Shown piece by piece: positions 41,343 through 51,760 of a DNA stretch of 64,000 nt (positions within the stretch are counted from its first letter, which is position 1; every line of letters begins with the position of its first letter). The notes beneath the pieces were generated by a model that worked only from the letters and a program-made list of their open reading frames with translations, was not told where the DNA came from and made no database searches. Location of the stretch: the NCBI GenBank assembly GCA_009760885.1, contig CM019707.1, positions 34,146,645-34,210,644 of the forward strand, written 5' to 3'. The position numbers and the translations under genes were made by a program. Source of the DNA: Achatina immaculata. Its lineage: Eukaryota > Mollusca > Gastropoda > Stylommatophora > Achatinidae.

Positions 41343-41992
41343 GAAGATACTGCTGATAATAGTATTCCTGTGAACACTAAAATACTGAGATACTGCTGAT
41401 AATAGTGTTCCTGTGAAAACTAAAATATTGACATACTGCTGATAATAGTGTTCCTGTGAAATCTAAAATATTGAGATACTGCTGATATAGTGTTCCTGCG
41501 AACACCAAAACATTGAGATACTGCTGAAATAGTGTTCCTGTAAACACCAAAACATTGAGATACTGCTGATAATAGTGTTCCTGTAAACACCAAAATATTG
41601 AGATACTGCTGATAATAGTGTTCCTGTTAACACCAAAATATTGAGATACTGCTGATAATAGTGTTCCTGTGAACACCAAAATATTGAGATACTGCTGATA
41701 ATAGTGTTCCTGTGAAAACCAAAATATTGAGATACTGCTGATAATAGTGTTTCTGTGAACTCCAAAATATTGAGATACTGTTGATAATAGTGTTTCTGTG
41801 AACACCAAAATATTGAGATACTGCTGATAATAGTGTTCCTGTGAACACTAAAATATTGAGATACTGCTGATAATAGTGTTCCTGTGAACACCAAAATAAT
41901 CAGATACTGCTGATAATAGTGTTCCTGTGAACACCAAAATATTGAGATACTGCTGATAATAGTGTTCCTGTGAACACTAAAATATTGAAAAT

Positions 41993-42221
41993 GTTAAAAT
42001 TTGGACAAGTGGTAGTGTTAACCTCTCTTGGCCAGGTGATTAGAATAACATTACACTGCTAAGTTCAGTTCCGTATGTTATACTTAGATTCGAAACCAGT
42101 ATAAGAAAGAAACATGTGAATTTTCTTGAAATGATGCTGAACGAAGTCATCGGGCGCATGACCTGCCGATGGTTAAATAAACTTGATTTACAAACTGATA
42201 ATATCTTAGGAATTTTAGTTA
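41993..42221. other. Unassigned sequence
   Basis: No recognised feature between two arrays. Confidence 0.45.
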
Positions 42222-42612
42222 GCAGCACCAAGTGACAGTAGCACCAAGTAACAGTAGCACCAAGTAACAATACCACCAAGTAACAGTAGCACCAAGTAAC
42301 AGTAGCACCAAGTAACAGTACCACCAAGTAACAGTAACATCAAGTAACAGTAACACCAAGTAACAGTAACACCAAGTAACAGTACCACCAGGTAACAGTA
42401 ATACCAAGTAACAGTAGCACCAAGTAACAGTAACACCAAGTAACAATAACACCAAGTAACAGTAGCACCAAGTAACAGTAACACCAAGTAACAATAACAC
42501 CAAGTAACAATACCACCAAGTAACAGTAGCACCAAGTAACAGTAACACCAAGTAACAATAACACCAAGTAACAGTAACTCCAAGTAACAGTAACACCAAG
42601 TAACTGACCAAG
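42222..42612. repeat. 16-bp minisatellite, about 24 copies
   Basis: The unit is AGTAACAGTAACACCA with AGTAGCACCA and AATAACACCA variants. Minus-strand frames of Cys/Tyr/Leu/Val type are artefacts and read straight into the LINE-a tail. The array lies 40-50 bp from LINE-a's 3' end. Confidence 0.94.
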
Positions 42613-42676
42613 CAGCACCAAGTGACTGGCAGAATGAGCGAAAAAAAGACAATAAGTGTATCTCTCTCTCTGAACC

Positions 42677-43329
42677 TTAAGTGCCCAGGGCACATGGGGC
42701 TTCCGCAAGGGTTTTCCACAAATGCCTGTCCTTCGCCTTTTTTTCTGCTCTTGCCCAGGTGAGCCCTCTATTGCTCAACATCCTTTCTGTTGTTCTTCTC
42801 CATGTCTCTTTTGGTCTACCCTTACTTCTGCTCCCCTGTGGTGTCCATCTTAGTGCTATTTTTGGTAGTGAGTTGTCAGTCATTCGGAGCACATGTCCCA
42901 ACCATCGCCAGCGTCTTTCCTCAATAATTCTTGTCAGTGGTTTCATCTGCATTTCTGCCAATAAGATGTTATTTCTTATGGTGTTTGGCCAAAATATTTT
43001 TCTAATTCTACGTAAACATTTAGTCTGGAAAGAATTCAACTTGTTTTCTATGGTTTTGGTGATTTTCCAGCATTCACTTCCATAGAGTAGTACACTTAGA
43101 ACATTACTCTTAAATATCCTGATTTTCATATTTATGCTTAGTTTATTTGATTTCCATATATCTGCAGCATTGCAAAAGCCTGGTTTGCTCTAGTAAGTCT
43201 GCTGTTGATGTCCTCTGTGCTGTCTCCATTTTCTACTACTCTGCTGCCAAGGTATACAAATTCGTTGACCTCCTCCACTAACTTGTTATCTACTCTGAGT
43301 ACATTTCTGTTGTTCACATTTTGCTTCAT
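42677..43329 (-). pseudogene. LINE-a C-terminal region, one frameshift
   Basis: Two frames, 43,329-43,138 and 43,129-42,677, match the uninterrupted 39,337-40,068 copy: EEVNEFVYLGSRVVENGDST in the first, then YGSECWKITKTIENKLNSFQ, the RRWRWLGHVLRMTDNSLP motif and the APCALGT end in the second. The shift lies near 43,135-43,170. The Thr (MTDNS) shared with the 35,210 copy, against Ala in 39,337, suggests those two are closer relatives. Confidence 0.88.
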
Positions 43330-44688
43330 TAACTTTGTCTTTCCTACGTTGATCTTTAGTCCTATGTGTTTGCATTCTGGTTAACTTGTTTATTTTATCT
43401 TGCATATCTTTGTGACTGCTTGATAATAGACAAATGTCGTCCGCAAAGTCAAGGTCCTCCAGCACTGTGTTAAGGGTCCATTGTAATCCTCTGCGTTTGT
43501 CTGATGTTGCCTCCTTCATTAACCAGTCTACTGCCAAGATAAATAATGTTGGTGATAGTACACATCCCTGTTTCACTCCTGTTTGTACCCTAAAGCTGCT
43601 GGAGGTATGTTCTCCACAGATAACTTTGCACTGAAAACCCTCGTATAGGGCTTTGATTACATTAACTATTTTATGGGGGAGGCCATGCCATCTTAGGATT
43701 TTCCACAGTGCATCTCTGTTGACACTGTCAAAGGCTTTCTCAAAATCTATGAATAATGCATATGTTGTGCTATGCCATCATTTGCCTGTTCTAATATTTG
43801 TCTAAGTACAAATATGGTCTATGCATGATCTTCCTTTCCTAAATCCTGCCTGCTCTTTCCGAAGTTTTTCCTCAAGTGTTGGTACAATTCTGTTGATGAT
43901 TATTCTGCAAAATACTTTACTAGTGAGTGGCAGTAGGGTAATGCCTCTCCAGTTCCCGCAATCTCTGAGGTCACCCTTCTTTGGTAGTTTTACTATAAGA
44001 CCAGTTTTCCACTCCTCTGGGGCTTTTTCTAAATCCCAAATTTGTTGTAATATCCGGCAAAGTTGTTTTGGTGTTTCTGTTTCTTCTGCTTTCAACATCT
44101 CAGCAGTCACTTCATCTTCACCTGGTGCCCTGTCTGATTTTAGCATCTTTATCGCCTCTTTTACTTCATTTATTGTTATTGGTCCTGTATTGATGTTTAG
44201 TTCCGCTTTTGCTTCAGGTATATCTATTGCTTGTGCTGCTTGTGTTCTGTTTAGTAGGGTGTTAAAGTGTTCCCTCCATCTTTCAATTTTTTCTCTTTCT
44301 CCACTGACCAGTTGTCCATTTTGTGTTCTTACTGCACTTTCACATCTTGTATTGAAGTTACCTGTCATCTGCTTTGTGATTTTATATATGGTTTTCATGT
44401 CATTTGTATATGCTGCTTTCTCTGCTGTCTCTGCTAAGTTGTCATAATATGACGTTTATCTTGACGGCATGATTCCTTCACTTCTTTGTCTTTTTGTGCA
44501 TAATTACTTAAAACTCGTTCTTTAAGCCGTTGTGATTTGGTGTTCAGTAATTTTTTCTTGATTTCTTTTCTTTGCTCTATCTTTTCCCATGTGGTCTCAC
44601 TTATCCATTCCTCTTTTCTCCTTTTCCGATATCCCAGCACCTCTTTTGCTGCTTCCTGTAGTGTTTTATTGAACTCTAATATGGACAT
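43286..44688 (-). pseudogene. LINE-a reverse transcriptase, frameshifted
   Basis: Minus strand, three open blocks. 44,688-44,434 is the linker (AAKEVLGYRKRRKEEWISET). 44,398-43,802 carries RT motifs 0-2: KSDRAPGEDEVTAEML, LPKKGDLRDCGNWRGITLLP and LRKEQAGFRKGRSCIDHI. The palm continues in a shifted frame with IDFEKAFDSVNRDALWKIL (about 43,690-43,745), then TGVKQGCVLSPTLFILAV and the catalytic LDFADDICLLS (about 43,425-43,455) in 43,576-43,286. All catalytic Asp residues are present but in different frames, so this copy makes no enzyme. Confidence 0.88.
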
Positions 44689-44762
44689 TTCTGCTTCGTC
44701 TTGTAGGACACTGAAGCGGTTCTTAAGTATTATTGAGAATTCATTTCTTGTTTGCTGGTCTA

Positions 44763-45565
44763 TCAGTTTTCTTGTATCAAAATGTATCTTCTGTGTTCTC
44801 CGATTCTGGCTTTCCTTAATTTTAGTTTTATTTTTGCTACCAGAAGGTTGTGATCACTTCCTATATCTGCTCCTTTCCTTGCTCGCACATCTTGTAGTGA
44901 CCGTTTCCACTTGTTGTTTATTAGTATGTGATCGATTTGGTTTTCTGTGGTTTTATCTGGTGACCTCCAAGTCACCTTATGGATGTTTTTGTGTTGGAAA
45001 ATTGTCCCTCCAATGGTCATCATGTTTTCTTCACAGAAACTGCACAGTCTTTCTCCATTTTCATTTATTTCTCCGATTCCTTCTCTTCCCATGATTCTTC
45101 TTCTATCTTCATTTCCTTCACCTACTTTTGCATTGAAGTCGCCCAAGATGAGTAGCATATCATGCTTGGGTATTGTTTCTACTGTGGCTTGGAGGCTGTT
45201 GTAAAAATCTTCTTTTAATTCCTCTTCAGCTGCTTCTGTTGGTGCATAACAAACTATAATAGACAGCTTCGTGAATCTTGAGTTGAACCGTGCATATAAT
45301 AATCTCTCATTTATTGGGGTCCATTTCAGCAATGCTCTTGATGCTTCTTTTGTTATAATCAATGCTACTCCTCCTTCATGAAGATCTTCTTTACCTGACC
45401 ATATTATTGTATCTTCTGTGTGCTGTGTTGTTAATTTCCTTCTGCCTTGTCCTGTCCATCTTGCTTCTTGTATTCCTAGTATGTCTAGTTTGTATCTGTG
45501 CATTTCCTTGATGGTTTGTGCTAGTTTTCCAGTCTGGTTTAGTGTTCTTACATTCCAGCTAGTGT
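44763..45565 (-). CDS. LINE-a APE-type endonuclease domain
   Basis: About 268 codons on the minus strand. All usual AP-endonuclease-like motifs are visible in order: WNVRTL at the start, LDILGIQEARWTG (catalytic Glu), the YAPTEAAEEE region, LILGDFNAKVG (Asp and Asn), WRSPDKTTENQIDHILIN (Asp), and GADIGSDHNLLVAKI (Ser-Asp-His). In LINEs this domain nicks target DNA to prime reverse transcription. The frame ends at 44,763 through a one-base shift: the continuing family sequence (DTRKLIDQQTRNEFSIILKN) is in another frame. An apparent Met start at 45,584 lies beyond the target duplication, outside the element. Confidence 0.92.
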
Positions 45566-45589
45566 ATAAGTGTATAACAAACATGAAAT

Positions 45590-45925
45590 GAAAACCTTAT
45601 AAGAAGAATAACTGAAGTAGCCCACAAAGAGTAACAATAAACCATATTTTCTACAATAACAACTCATAATAATAATAATAATAATAATAACTTATTATAA
45701 AATACCTGTACAAACCAATTACAGGCGCTGTAAGAGCGTCCCTTTGATGATAAAAGTACTAAGCCGAAAGCAAGAAGCAACAGCTGTTTATACGGGACTT
45801 GAGTGAGAAAGAGAAGTGGCTTTTGTGACACCATGTTTACAGGTAGCATTTCCAAGACATGGAAGTAAGTCTGGAGCTTGTATGACTGGCAAGTCTCGGC
45901 TCTTACTTTCCTTCTATTTGTAGAA
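45590..45925. other. Unassigned, with short (AAT)n
   Basis: (AATAAT)n at 45,669-45,689. Nothing else recognised. Confidence 0.5.
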
Positions 45926-45954
45926 ATACTGAGATGTTTTTAGAGGAGTGTGGG

Positions 45955-46035
45955 AGAGAGTAGGAAGGACGGAGTGGGATGATAGTGGGAAGGACGGAGT
46001 GGGATGATAGTGGGAAGGACGGAGTGGGACGAGAG
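45955..46035. repeat. 25-bp repeat, three copies
   Basis: The unit GGGAAGGACGGAGTGGGATG plus ATAGT is repeated about three times, with a TAGGAAGG variant at the left edge. Confidence 0.85.
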
Positions 46036-46795
46036 TAGGAACGAACTGGGCAAACAGCTCTGTAATCTGACTCCACTTTCCCCCGGTATCGTTGCATTAA
46101 TGGAATCGAATTTGCTTTTACAAATCTCTCGTTCACTTCAAGTTTGGAGTCGACTCTCCCCCTCTTCTTCCTCTGACCTTCGGAGGTCATGGTCTCGCGG
46201 GATGGACCAACAGACCAATGAGAATGGTCGCACGTGCCCACAGTCCACGCCCTCCTGATAAAGGACAGAAAATTGGAGGGTCGGAGTAATATTGCGCGCG
46301 CGCGCGGGGGGGGGGGGGTCTTATCCCGTTATTAATTTGCATTTTTTTCTTGTTTGCTGGCGAGTCCAAAAGACTAGCACAGTCACGGAGAATATGTGCA
46401 TGTCGGAACTATGAAAAGAGGGAGTTGGTGGAGGGGGGGGGGGGTGTGTGTGTTGACATGTCACAGGAGTTTGAAATGTTTCACCTTGAAAGTATTAACC
46501 CGTCATTCAAGCCTTATGGCATCAACCAGGGACCAGATTCTGACAAAGGATACCGCAGAGACCTCTGTAAGTAGTCTCTTCTTCTGCCCAGTCATTAATT
46601 ATGTTTACGTTTTATGCTGAGGGATATATCCTTCTCGACGGGCGCGGGCCAGCGGTGTAGCTGATAAGTAGGGCCTCTTAATTATTTATTTCTCTGGTTA
46701 CCCGCAACAGAGTCCTCAGGTTTCCAGTACCCGAGCTGACATACGCTGAAGGTGATCTTTGTACTGGGTGAAATTCGAAAGCAGTTTTTGTGCTG
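46036..46795. other. Unassigned, with (CG)n/poly-G and a G run
   Basis: (GC)n then poly-G at 46,295-46,318, and a G-rich run at about 46,430-46,445. No gene recognised. Confidence 0.5.
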
Positions 46796-47035
46796 GAAAT
46801 AGAAAGTAACCGCTGTACTTAAAACTGAAAGTAATCTGTGTGCTAAGACTTGAAAGTAATCTTTGTACTAAAACTTGGAAAGTAATCTTTGTACTAAAAC
46901 TTGAAAGTAATCTTTGTACAAAAAAAAACTGAAAGCGATCTGTGTACTAAAACAATGAAAGTAATCTTTGTGCTAAAACGTGAAAGTAATCTTTGTACTA
47001 AAACTTGAAAGTAATCTGTGTAGTAAATACTGAAC
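46796..47035. repeat. About 25-bp minisatellite, 9-10 diverged copies
   Basis: The unit is GAAAGTAATCTTTGTACTAA plus AACTT. Edges are diverged (GAAAGCGATCTGTG, GAACGTGAAATAAAT). Confidence 0.88.
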
Positions 47036-47490
47036 GTGAAATAAATTTAGACTATGAATATAGTCCCTTTTGATACAAATTATTTGTACTACTTTGACTA
47101 GACTCTGTTACTTGTTAAAGTTCCACATCCACATTAGGAACTATAAATCTCCTCGTCGTTGCTCATCATTATTTTTCTCTGCCAGTAACTGCTCAGTCCT
47201 GCAGGCTACATTATCTTTATATGACGATAGTTAATGTAGAGAACTGTGCCAGTCAGCTGTTGGTTCTGGCAGCCTCAGAATCTACCACCCAGGCCACCCG
47301 GCTCTTCCTCCCCACCCCAGCCCCTTCATCATACTTCTACTCGTCGTCCTCGTATATTATCAGCACATGCCCTTGCCTCCTCCTACACCTTTTCCTCGGC
47401 CACTGATTTCAGTATATCCGTAATATCTATAGGAATTATATGTGTTGCAATAATGTTACGGGCAACATGATCGGCTATCTCATTGTATCT
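47036..47490. other. Unassigned sequence
   Basis: No feature recognised. Confidence 0.45.
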
Positions 47491-47494
47491 TATA

Positions 47495-47755
47495 TCTTAT
47501 ATCCTTCCCGTGCCGTTAAACGTCACATAGGGCTCGCAAAGTAGTTCGCCAATTTTTCCTGTCTTCGGCGAGTCTTTCAACCTCATCAAAGGATTTTATG
47601 CCTGTTAATTTGGCCTCTCTTAACAATGTCCTCTTCAGAGTTTCACGCGGTCTGCCTCTTTTTCTTTGGCCTGTTGTGTTCCACTTGATAGCTTGTTTTG
47701 GGATTCTCTAATCATTATTCTCATCAAGTGACCAACATATGCCTCTTGAATTACA
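47495..47755 (-). mobile_element. LINE-c 3' fragment, minus strand
   Basis: From TTATATCCTTCCCGTGCCGT into GGCTCGCAAAGTAGTTCGCC, TCAACCTCATCAAAGGATTT and CTTTTTCTTTGGCCTGTTG, this is the reverse of the LINE-c end at 17,940-18,178. The tail is an ATAAG-type run, like GGATGTAAGATATATTA at 18,172. Confidence 0.85.
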
Positions 47756-47825
47756 GAAATAGAAAATGTTAATGAACATAAAAACTCTAGCCTTCATCAC
47801 TGATCAACATTTAACCTGGAGTTCT

Positions 47826-48460
47826 CCCACTGGGAACAATTGTGTTAAAGAACACACTTTTCTTAACATAGTCTTTGTGAGACAGGGAACATAGATCTGT
47901 TTACTTTAAAACTCTGACCTACTTCTGTAGCCCAGAAACTTGTAGCAATCAACACTAATTGTAATTGTTATTTTTGTAAAATGTAATGTCAGGTTGGTGG
48001 ACAGACGGGGACATGGAGATCGCCGGCGGGGATGAGGGAAGTCTGGTGTGAAACCAATGATCCAGGACGTGACAAGCCTATGGGTCTCTACAACAATCAC
48101 TATCAGAATGATGTAAACAAAACAGAGCCACCAGACTATATCAGTGGCGAGAAATGGATATCGCTGAGGCACTCATAAAATTCCTCATCCCGAAGTCGGA
48201 GTGTCTCTATGGAACTGTCTCAGAGCTGTCTGGCCAGCCAACGTTGCATGCCGGATCTGACGTGGAGAAGTGGCTTAAGTACAGCCACCAGAGGCTGGAA
48301 AACAAAGTTTTGGCCAGGTCAGCCTACACCACTGTCTTCATGGCAGTCCGAGCAAGACCACAGTCTGGCTTAGCAAGGAAAGGTGCTGAAGTCGGAGATA
48401 CCCAGACCATGACGCGTGGGAAAAACCAGGGTACCAAGATCATCGCTAATGTGCCTACAA
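47826..48460 (+). mobile_element. LINE-f 5' region, second copy, 3'-truncated
   Basis: Matches 54,731-55,345: GAACACACTTaTCTTAACAT, AACTCTGACCTACTTCTGTA, GTAATTGTTATTTTTcTAAA, then ORF1. The match ends near 48,458, where the full copy continues into the rest of ORF1 and the endonuclease. Ordinary LINE truncation removes 5' sequence, so a copy that keeps only the 5' part is unusual and was probably cut by a deletion or by the CR1-like sequence next door. Confidence 0.82.
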
Positions 48461-48468
48461 AGAAGTAG
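48154..48468 (+). pseudogene. LINE-f ORF1 N-terminal part
   Basis: 104 codons starting MDIAEALIKFLIPKSECLYG and continuing with EKWLKYSHQRLENKVLARSA, TVFMAVRARPQSGLARKG. The frame at 55,059 is about 80 percent identical by eye. Position and length suit an ORF1 (RNA-binding partner) of a two-ORF LINE, but I recognise no zinc knuckle or RRM in it. The shared Met context suggests a true start. Confidence 0.75.
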
Positions 48469-48504
48469 AAGAGGAAACTTGGAATTTTCATGTACATAAC
48501 CCAA

Positions 48505-48925
48505 CAAACTTAATGGCACAGAAAGTTTACCAACGATCTAAAATTAGACACTTTATCGACCAAGACACAAGAAAGATATACTACATATCACATATACAAA
48601 CACACTTAGGTTATTGTTCCATAATCTGGGATGAATGCTCAGTCTCAAACACAACAGTTCATAGAATTCTGTCGCACAATGCTCCTCCTTACTTGTGGTA
48701 ACTCTTTAAGTATAACACTAAACACAGCCAACTTTCAAAACACTGTCTTCTTCCTAAACCCAGGTTTAATCTGTACAAGAAAAGCCTTGCATACTCTGCA
48801 GTACAGTTCTGGAAACCCTCCCCAACAATTTAAAATCCATTGGTAATACTTCATCCTTTAAGGCAAACATTTTTCAGTATTTACTTGTAACTATATGCCT
48901 CCAAAGAATAACTTATAATCTCTCA
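48505..48925 (+). pseudogene. CR1/L2-like LINE 3' remnant, plus strand
   Basis: Encodes RKIYYISHIQTHLGYCSIIW (48,560-48,620), NTTVHRILSHNAPPYLW with an apparent internal deletion, then in other frames LPKPRFNLYKKSLAYSAVQFW (about 48,755-48,815) and a C-terminal YMPP (about 48,890-48,900). The last blocks align with LPKPRLNMFKKSFSYSAAHL and YMPP of the 36,790 copy, so both belong to one family. Dead copy. Confidence 0.82.
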
Positions 48926-48949
48926 AACCATAACTCGCCAGCCATAACT

Positions 48950-49990
48950 CCTTCTTCTTCTTCGTTCGCTTCTACCACCAAGACCATCCCGTGATCCTAC
49001 TAAATTTACTCCTGTGGTCCTCGATAGGTCCCATGGTCTTCCTGTGGTCCCCGAGAGGACCACATGAGATCCCCGAGAGGACCACAAGAGGTTATCGCGG
49101 GGCTTGGGCCTGTATTCTCGGTGGGTCGCAGAAGCGGGATTGCGTGACACCGTGGTTTTAGTTGCACCGGTTTAATCTAGAGTTGGACTTTCTCACCGGA
49201 AAACCTCGACGTGTTTTGAGATATCCGTGTATCCCCACCGGGTGAGAGGTGGTTGCCTATCCAGTCCAGCTTTGGACTTTCTCATCGGAAAACCTCAGCG
49301 TGATTAGGAAACGCATACATCCCCGTCGGGTGAGAGGTGGTTGCCTATTTAAACTGCACTGGTCCAGTGTCTCCGACTTCAGCATTTTGTGGTCGTGGCC
49401 ATTACCCTTCCTAGTTGTGACTAGGACGGAGCTTTTGTCCAGTAAGGCGAATCCTCACCACTAGTAAGTTTCACCCCTGGGTTGAGCCGGTTTAGGCACA
49501 TTATCTCAGTATGGGCGTGTTTAGGACGTGACCGACTTCTAGAGAAGAGATGCCATGGTATGAGTAGCTTTTGCCGCGAGACTGCTGGGCATACAGATTA
49601 AACTTCATTTTATCCTTTCCACCACCTTTTCACTGCGGCGCCGCCCGGCAACCCTAATTGGATTTTCGCATTTTCTTCATTGAGGGGAAGGAGTTTCACT
49701 CCACGTGCGGCAGCCGAATAATCTCGCCAGCAATGTCTTAATTTAACCTCAGGGTTTAGCCGGTTTAGGCAGTCTACCCCAGTATGGTGTATATAGGACG
49801 TGGCCGGCCTCTAGAGCTGAGGTGCCGTGATTTGAGTAGTCCTGACCTCGAGACTACTGGTTACTTCACTTAATCCTTTCCTTCACCTTTTCCACGACGA
49901 CGCTGCGCGGCAACTCTAATCACATTGTTCTTCATTGGCCGGGAGGAGTTTCACCCCACGCACGGCAGCTGAAGAATCCTCTTCGAGAGT
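48950..49990 (-). mobile_element. Repeat A, long copy, minus strand
   Basis: The plus strand starts with the reversed tail CCTTCTTCTTCTTCGTTCGC and runs to CACGGCAGCTGAAGAATCCT. It has two internal duplications relative to a simple consensus: the CTCACCGGAAAACCTCGACG region recurs at 49,194 and 49,280, and the GCCGGTTTAGGCA/CACGACGACGCTGCGCGG region recurs at 49,485-49,745 and 49,758-49,985. CCATAACTC occurs twice just before the tail (48,927 and 48,942). No protein domain recognised. Confidence 0.82.
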
Positions 49991-50120
49991 TGGGGAAGGA
50001 AAGGCGAATAGGCTTGATTCTGACATCACCCTCCTGTGTGCGGAAAGGTCAAGGAAATTGTGGACACTAACACCAATCTTCTATGTGCATCAAAGGCATG
50101 ACAGGGTTACCTTTACTGGA
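49991..50120 (+). mobile_element. SINE 3' fragment, plus strand
   Basis: GTTGGGGAAGGAAAGGCGAA, GATTCTGACATCACCCTCCT, GGTCAAGGAAATTGTGGACA and CATCAAAGGCATGACAGGGT correspond to the SINE body at 2,561-2,680 (reversed). The tRNA head is replaced by repeat A. Confidence 0.75.
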
Positions 50121-50490
50121 AGTAGGGAACAAACAGCAGATACCTACAGGACTCCATACTAAGACTAAACAAACGACAACAAACCATAGACTTCAGGCTA
50201 CAGACCCGACACTGCAGCCTAAACACTGATCTCCACAACATAAAGGCTGTACAACAGCCCAGTGCATGTGCCAAAACAGTCCCCAGGCTCCAGAACACAC
50301 ACCACAGACCTGCACTTCATACAAAGACCTCAGCGTCCAAGTATGACCCCAAGAGAGAAGCATGGAAGAGAAACCCTTTGGCTCCTACGAAGACTTCCTG
50401 CTGATATCATGATTCATGTGATCGACCCGACTCCCTGTTTAGAAAGCTGAGCATACGAAACTGAACAAAGAAGAAGAAGAAGAAGATTAC
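50121..50490 (+). mobile_element. LINE-g 3' remnant with (GAA)n tail
   Basis: CTACAGACCCGACACTGCAG, CTCCACAACATAAAGGCTGT, CCAAGTATGACCCCAAGAGA and GAAAGCTGAGCATACGAAAC, followed by AAAGAAGAAGAAGAAGAAGA. The same order occurs on the minus strand at 53,320-53,600. Translated fragments (YDP, REKHG) fit the region after RNase H in I/Jockey-like LINEs. Confidence 0.78.
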
Positions 50491-50823
50491 AAGCATCTTT
50501 TAGCTATAGATTAAGCGTTTACATGAACTGATGACATGTACTAGATTTCCATGAAGACTTTAAGGATGTGACTGTATGAAGGTGTTTGACGCACTGAACA
50601 GCGACGAACGGAAGAAAAAAAAACCAGAGAGTCTGTGTAAAGGGAGTTGCTGTTATAATTTCTGTGAATTTCTCTGACATTATTCCACGAACCTGGTGGA
50701 TGATGATTGCTTCGCCCATCACCGGCCACGGATACGGATGGATTCAGCCTCTCAATGATTATTGTTCATTTAGTACGGACGTTTTTCTGAAGGAAATGGT
50801 TTGGCGCGCATTATCCGCAACCA
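50491..50823. other. Unassigned sequence
   Basis: No recognised feature. Confidence 0.45.
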
Positions 50824-51013
50824 GTGTGTGACTGGCTCCATCAGCGGACGCTCGTTTCAGTGGCTGTTGGAAAGGAAGGCGGAGCAAATGTGTGACTGGC
50901 TCCATCAGCGGACGCTCGTTTCAGTGGCTGTTGGAAAGGAAGGCGGAGCAAGTGTGTGACTGGCTCCATCCGCGGACGCTCGTTTCAGTGGCTGTTGGAA
51001 TGGAAGGCGGAGC
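50824..51013. repeat. 62-bp tandem repeat, three copies
   Basis: The unit starts GTGTGACTGGCTCCATCAGC and ends GGAAAGGAAGGCGGAGCAA. A few differences occur between copies (CATCCGCGG, GGAATGGAAGG). Confidence 0.93.
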
Positions 51014-51084
51014 ACGTATGGGAATGTCCGGAGTGTGGGAATGCCGGCCTCTGATTACAGATGGGATGAACTCTTACAAAACTG

Positions 51085-51122
51085 GAAGATGATGACGATG
51101 ATGATGATGATGATGATGATGC
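51085..51122. repeat. (GAT)n microsatellite
   Basis: GATGATGACGATGATGATGA and continuation, about 36 bp. Confidence 0.9.
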
Positions 51123-51164
51123 ATGATGTGACTTCCTCCAGTCATGCCTGACCGTTGCATTTTC

Positions 51165-51760
51165 TGTCCTGATGTTACATTGCATTATCTGTCCTAATGT
51201 TACATTGCATTATCTGTCCTAATGTTACATTGCATTATCTGTCATAATGTTACATTGCATTATCTGTCATAATGTTACATTGCATTATCTGTCCTAATGT
51301 TACACTGCATTATCTGTCCTAATGTTACATTGCATTATCTGTCATAATGTTACATTGCATTATCTGTCATAATGTTACATTGCATTATCTGTCATAATGT
51401 TACATTGCATTATCTGTCATAATGTTACATTGCATTATCTGTCCTAATGTTACATTGCATTATCTGTCCTAATGTTACACTGCATTATCTGTCCTAATGT
51501 TACATTGCATTATCTGTCCTAATGTTGCATTGCATTATCTGTCCTAATGTTGCACTGCATTATCTGTCCTAATGTTACATTGCATTATCTGTCCTAATGT
51601 TACATTGCATTATCTGTCCTAATGTTACATTGCATTATCTGTCCTAATATTTTATTGCATTATCTGTCCTAATGTTACACTGCATTATCTGTCCTAATGT
51701 TGCATTGCATTATATGTCCCAATGTTGTATTGCATTATCTGTCCTGATGTTACATTCCTT
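51165..51760. repeat. 25-bp minisatellite, about 24 copies
   Basis: The unit is TGTTACATTGCATTATCTGT plus CCTAA or CATAA. CCTAA and CATAA units occur in runs, so there is a higher-order pattern. Variants TTGCAC and TTACAC occur in the right half. Confidence 0.95.

Larger units (their letters stand above)
40405..41992. repeat. 43-bp minisatellite, split by LINE-b
   Basis: The unit is TGTTCCTGTGAACACCAAAA plus TATTGAGATACTGCTGATAATAG. About 4 copies lie at 40,425-40,580 and about 15 at 41,345-41,992. Because 43 is not a multiple of three, minus-strand frames of 143 codons read a 43-residue repeat through all three phases. They are artefacts. Confidence 0.94.
42662..45565 (-). mobile_element. 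LINE-a, near full length (2.9 kb), with 10-bp target-site duplication
   Basis: The copy is bounded by ATAAGTGTAT at 42,652-42,661 and 45,566-45,575. Read on the minus strand it has an APE endonuclease, a linker, a complete RT and the C-terminal region, and ends in TTAAGGTTCAGAGAGAGAGA. Its 5' edge lies at the codons for SWNVRTL, which normally begin the endonuclease domain, so only the leader is missing. Frameshifts near 44,775, 44,450, 43,790 and 43,330/43,135 break the polyprotein. It defines the coding capacity of the LINE-a family here and resembles RTE-like elements. Confidence 0.92.

Noticed and set aside
41377..41894. 143-codon frames over the 43-bp array
   Set aside because: The same unit is read in three phases, giving a 43-residue repeat; no independent coding evidence.
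45566..45584. Met at 45,584 as the start of the LINE-a endonuclease
   Set aside because: It lies in the target-site duplication and flank, outside the element.
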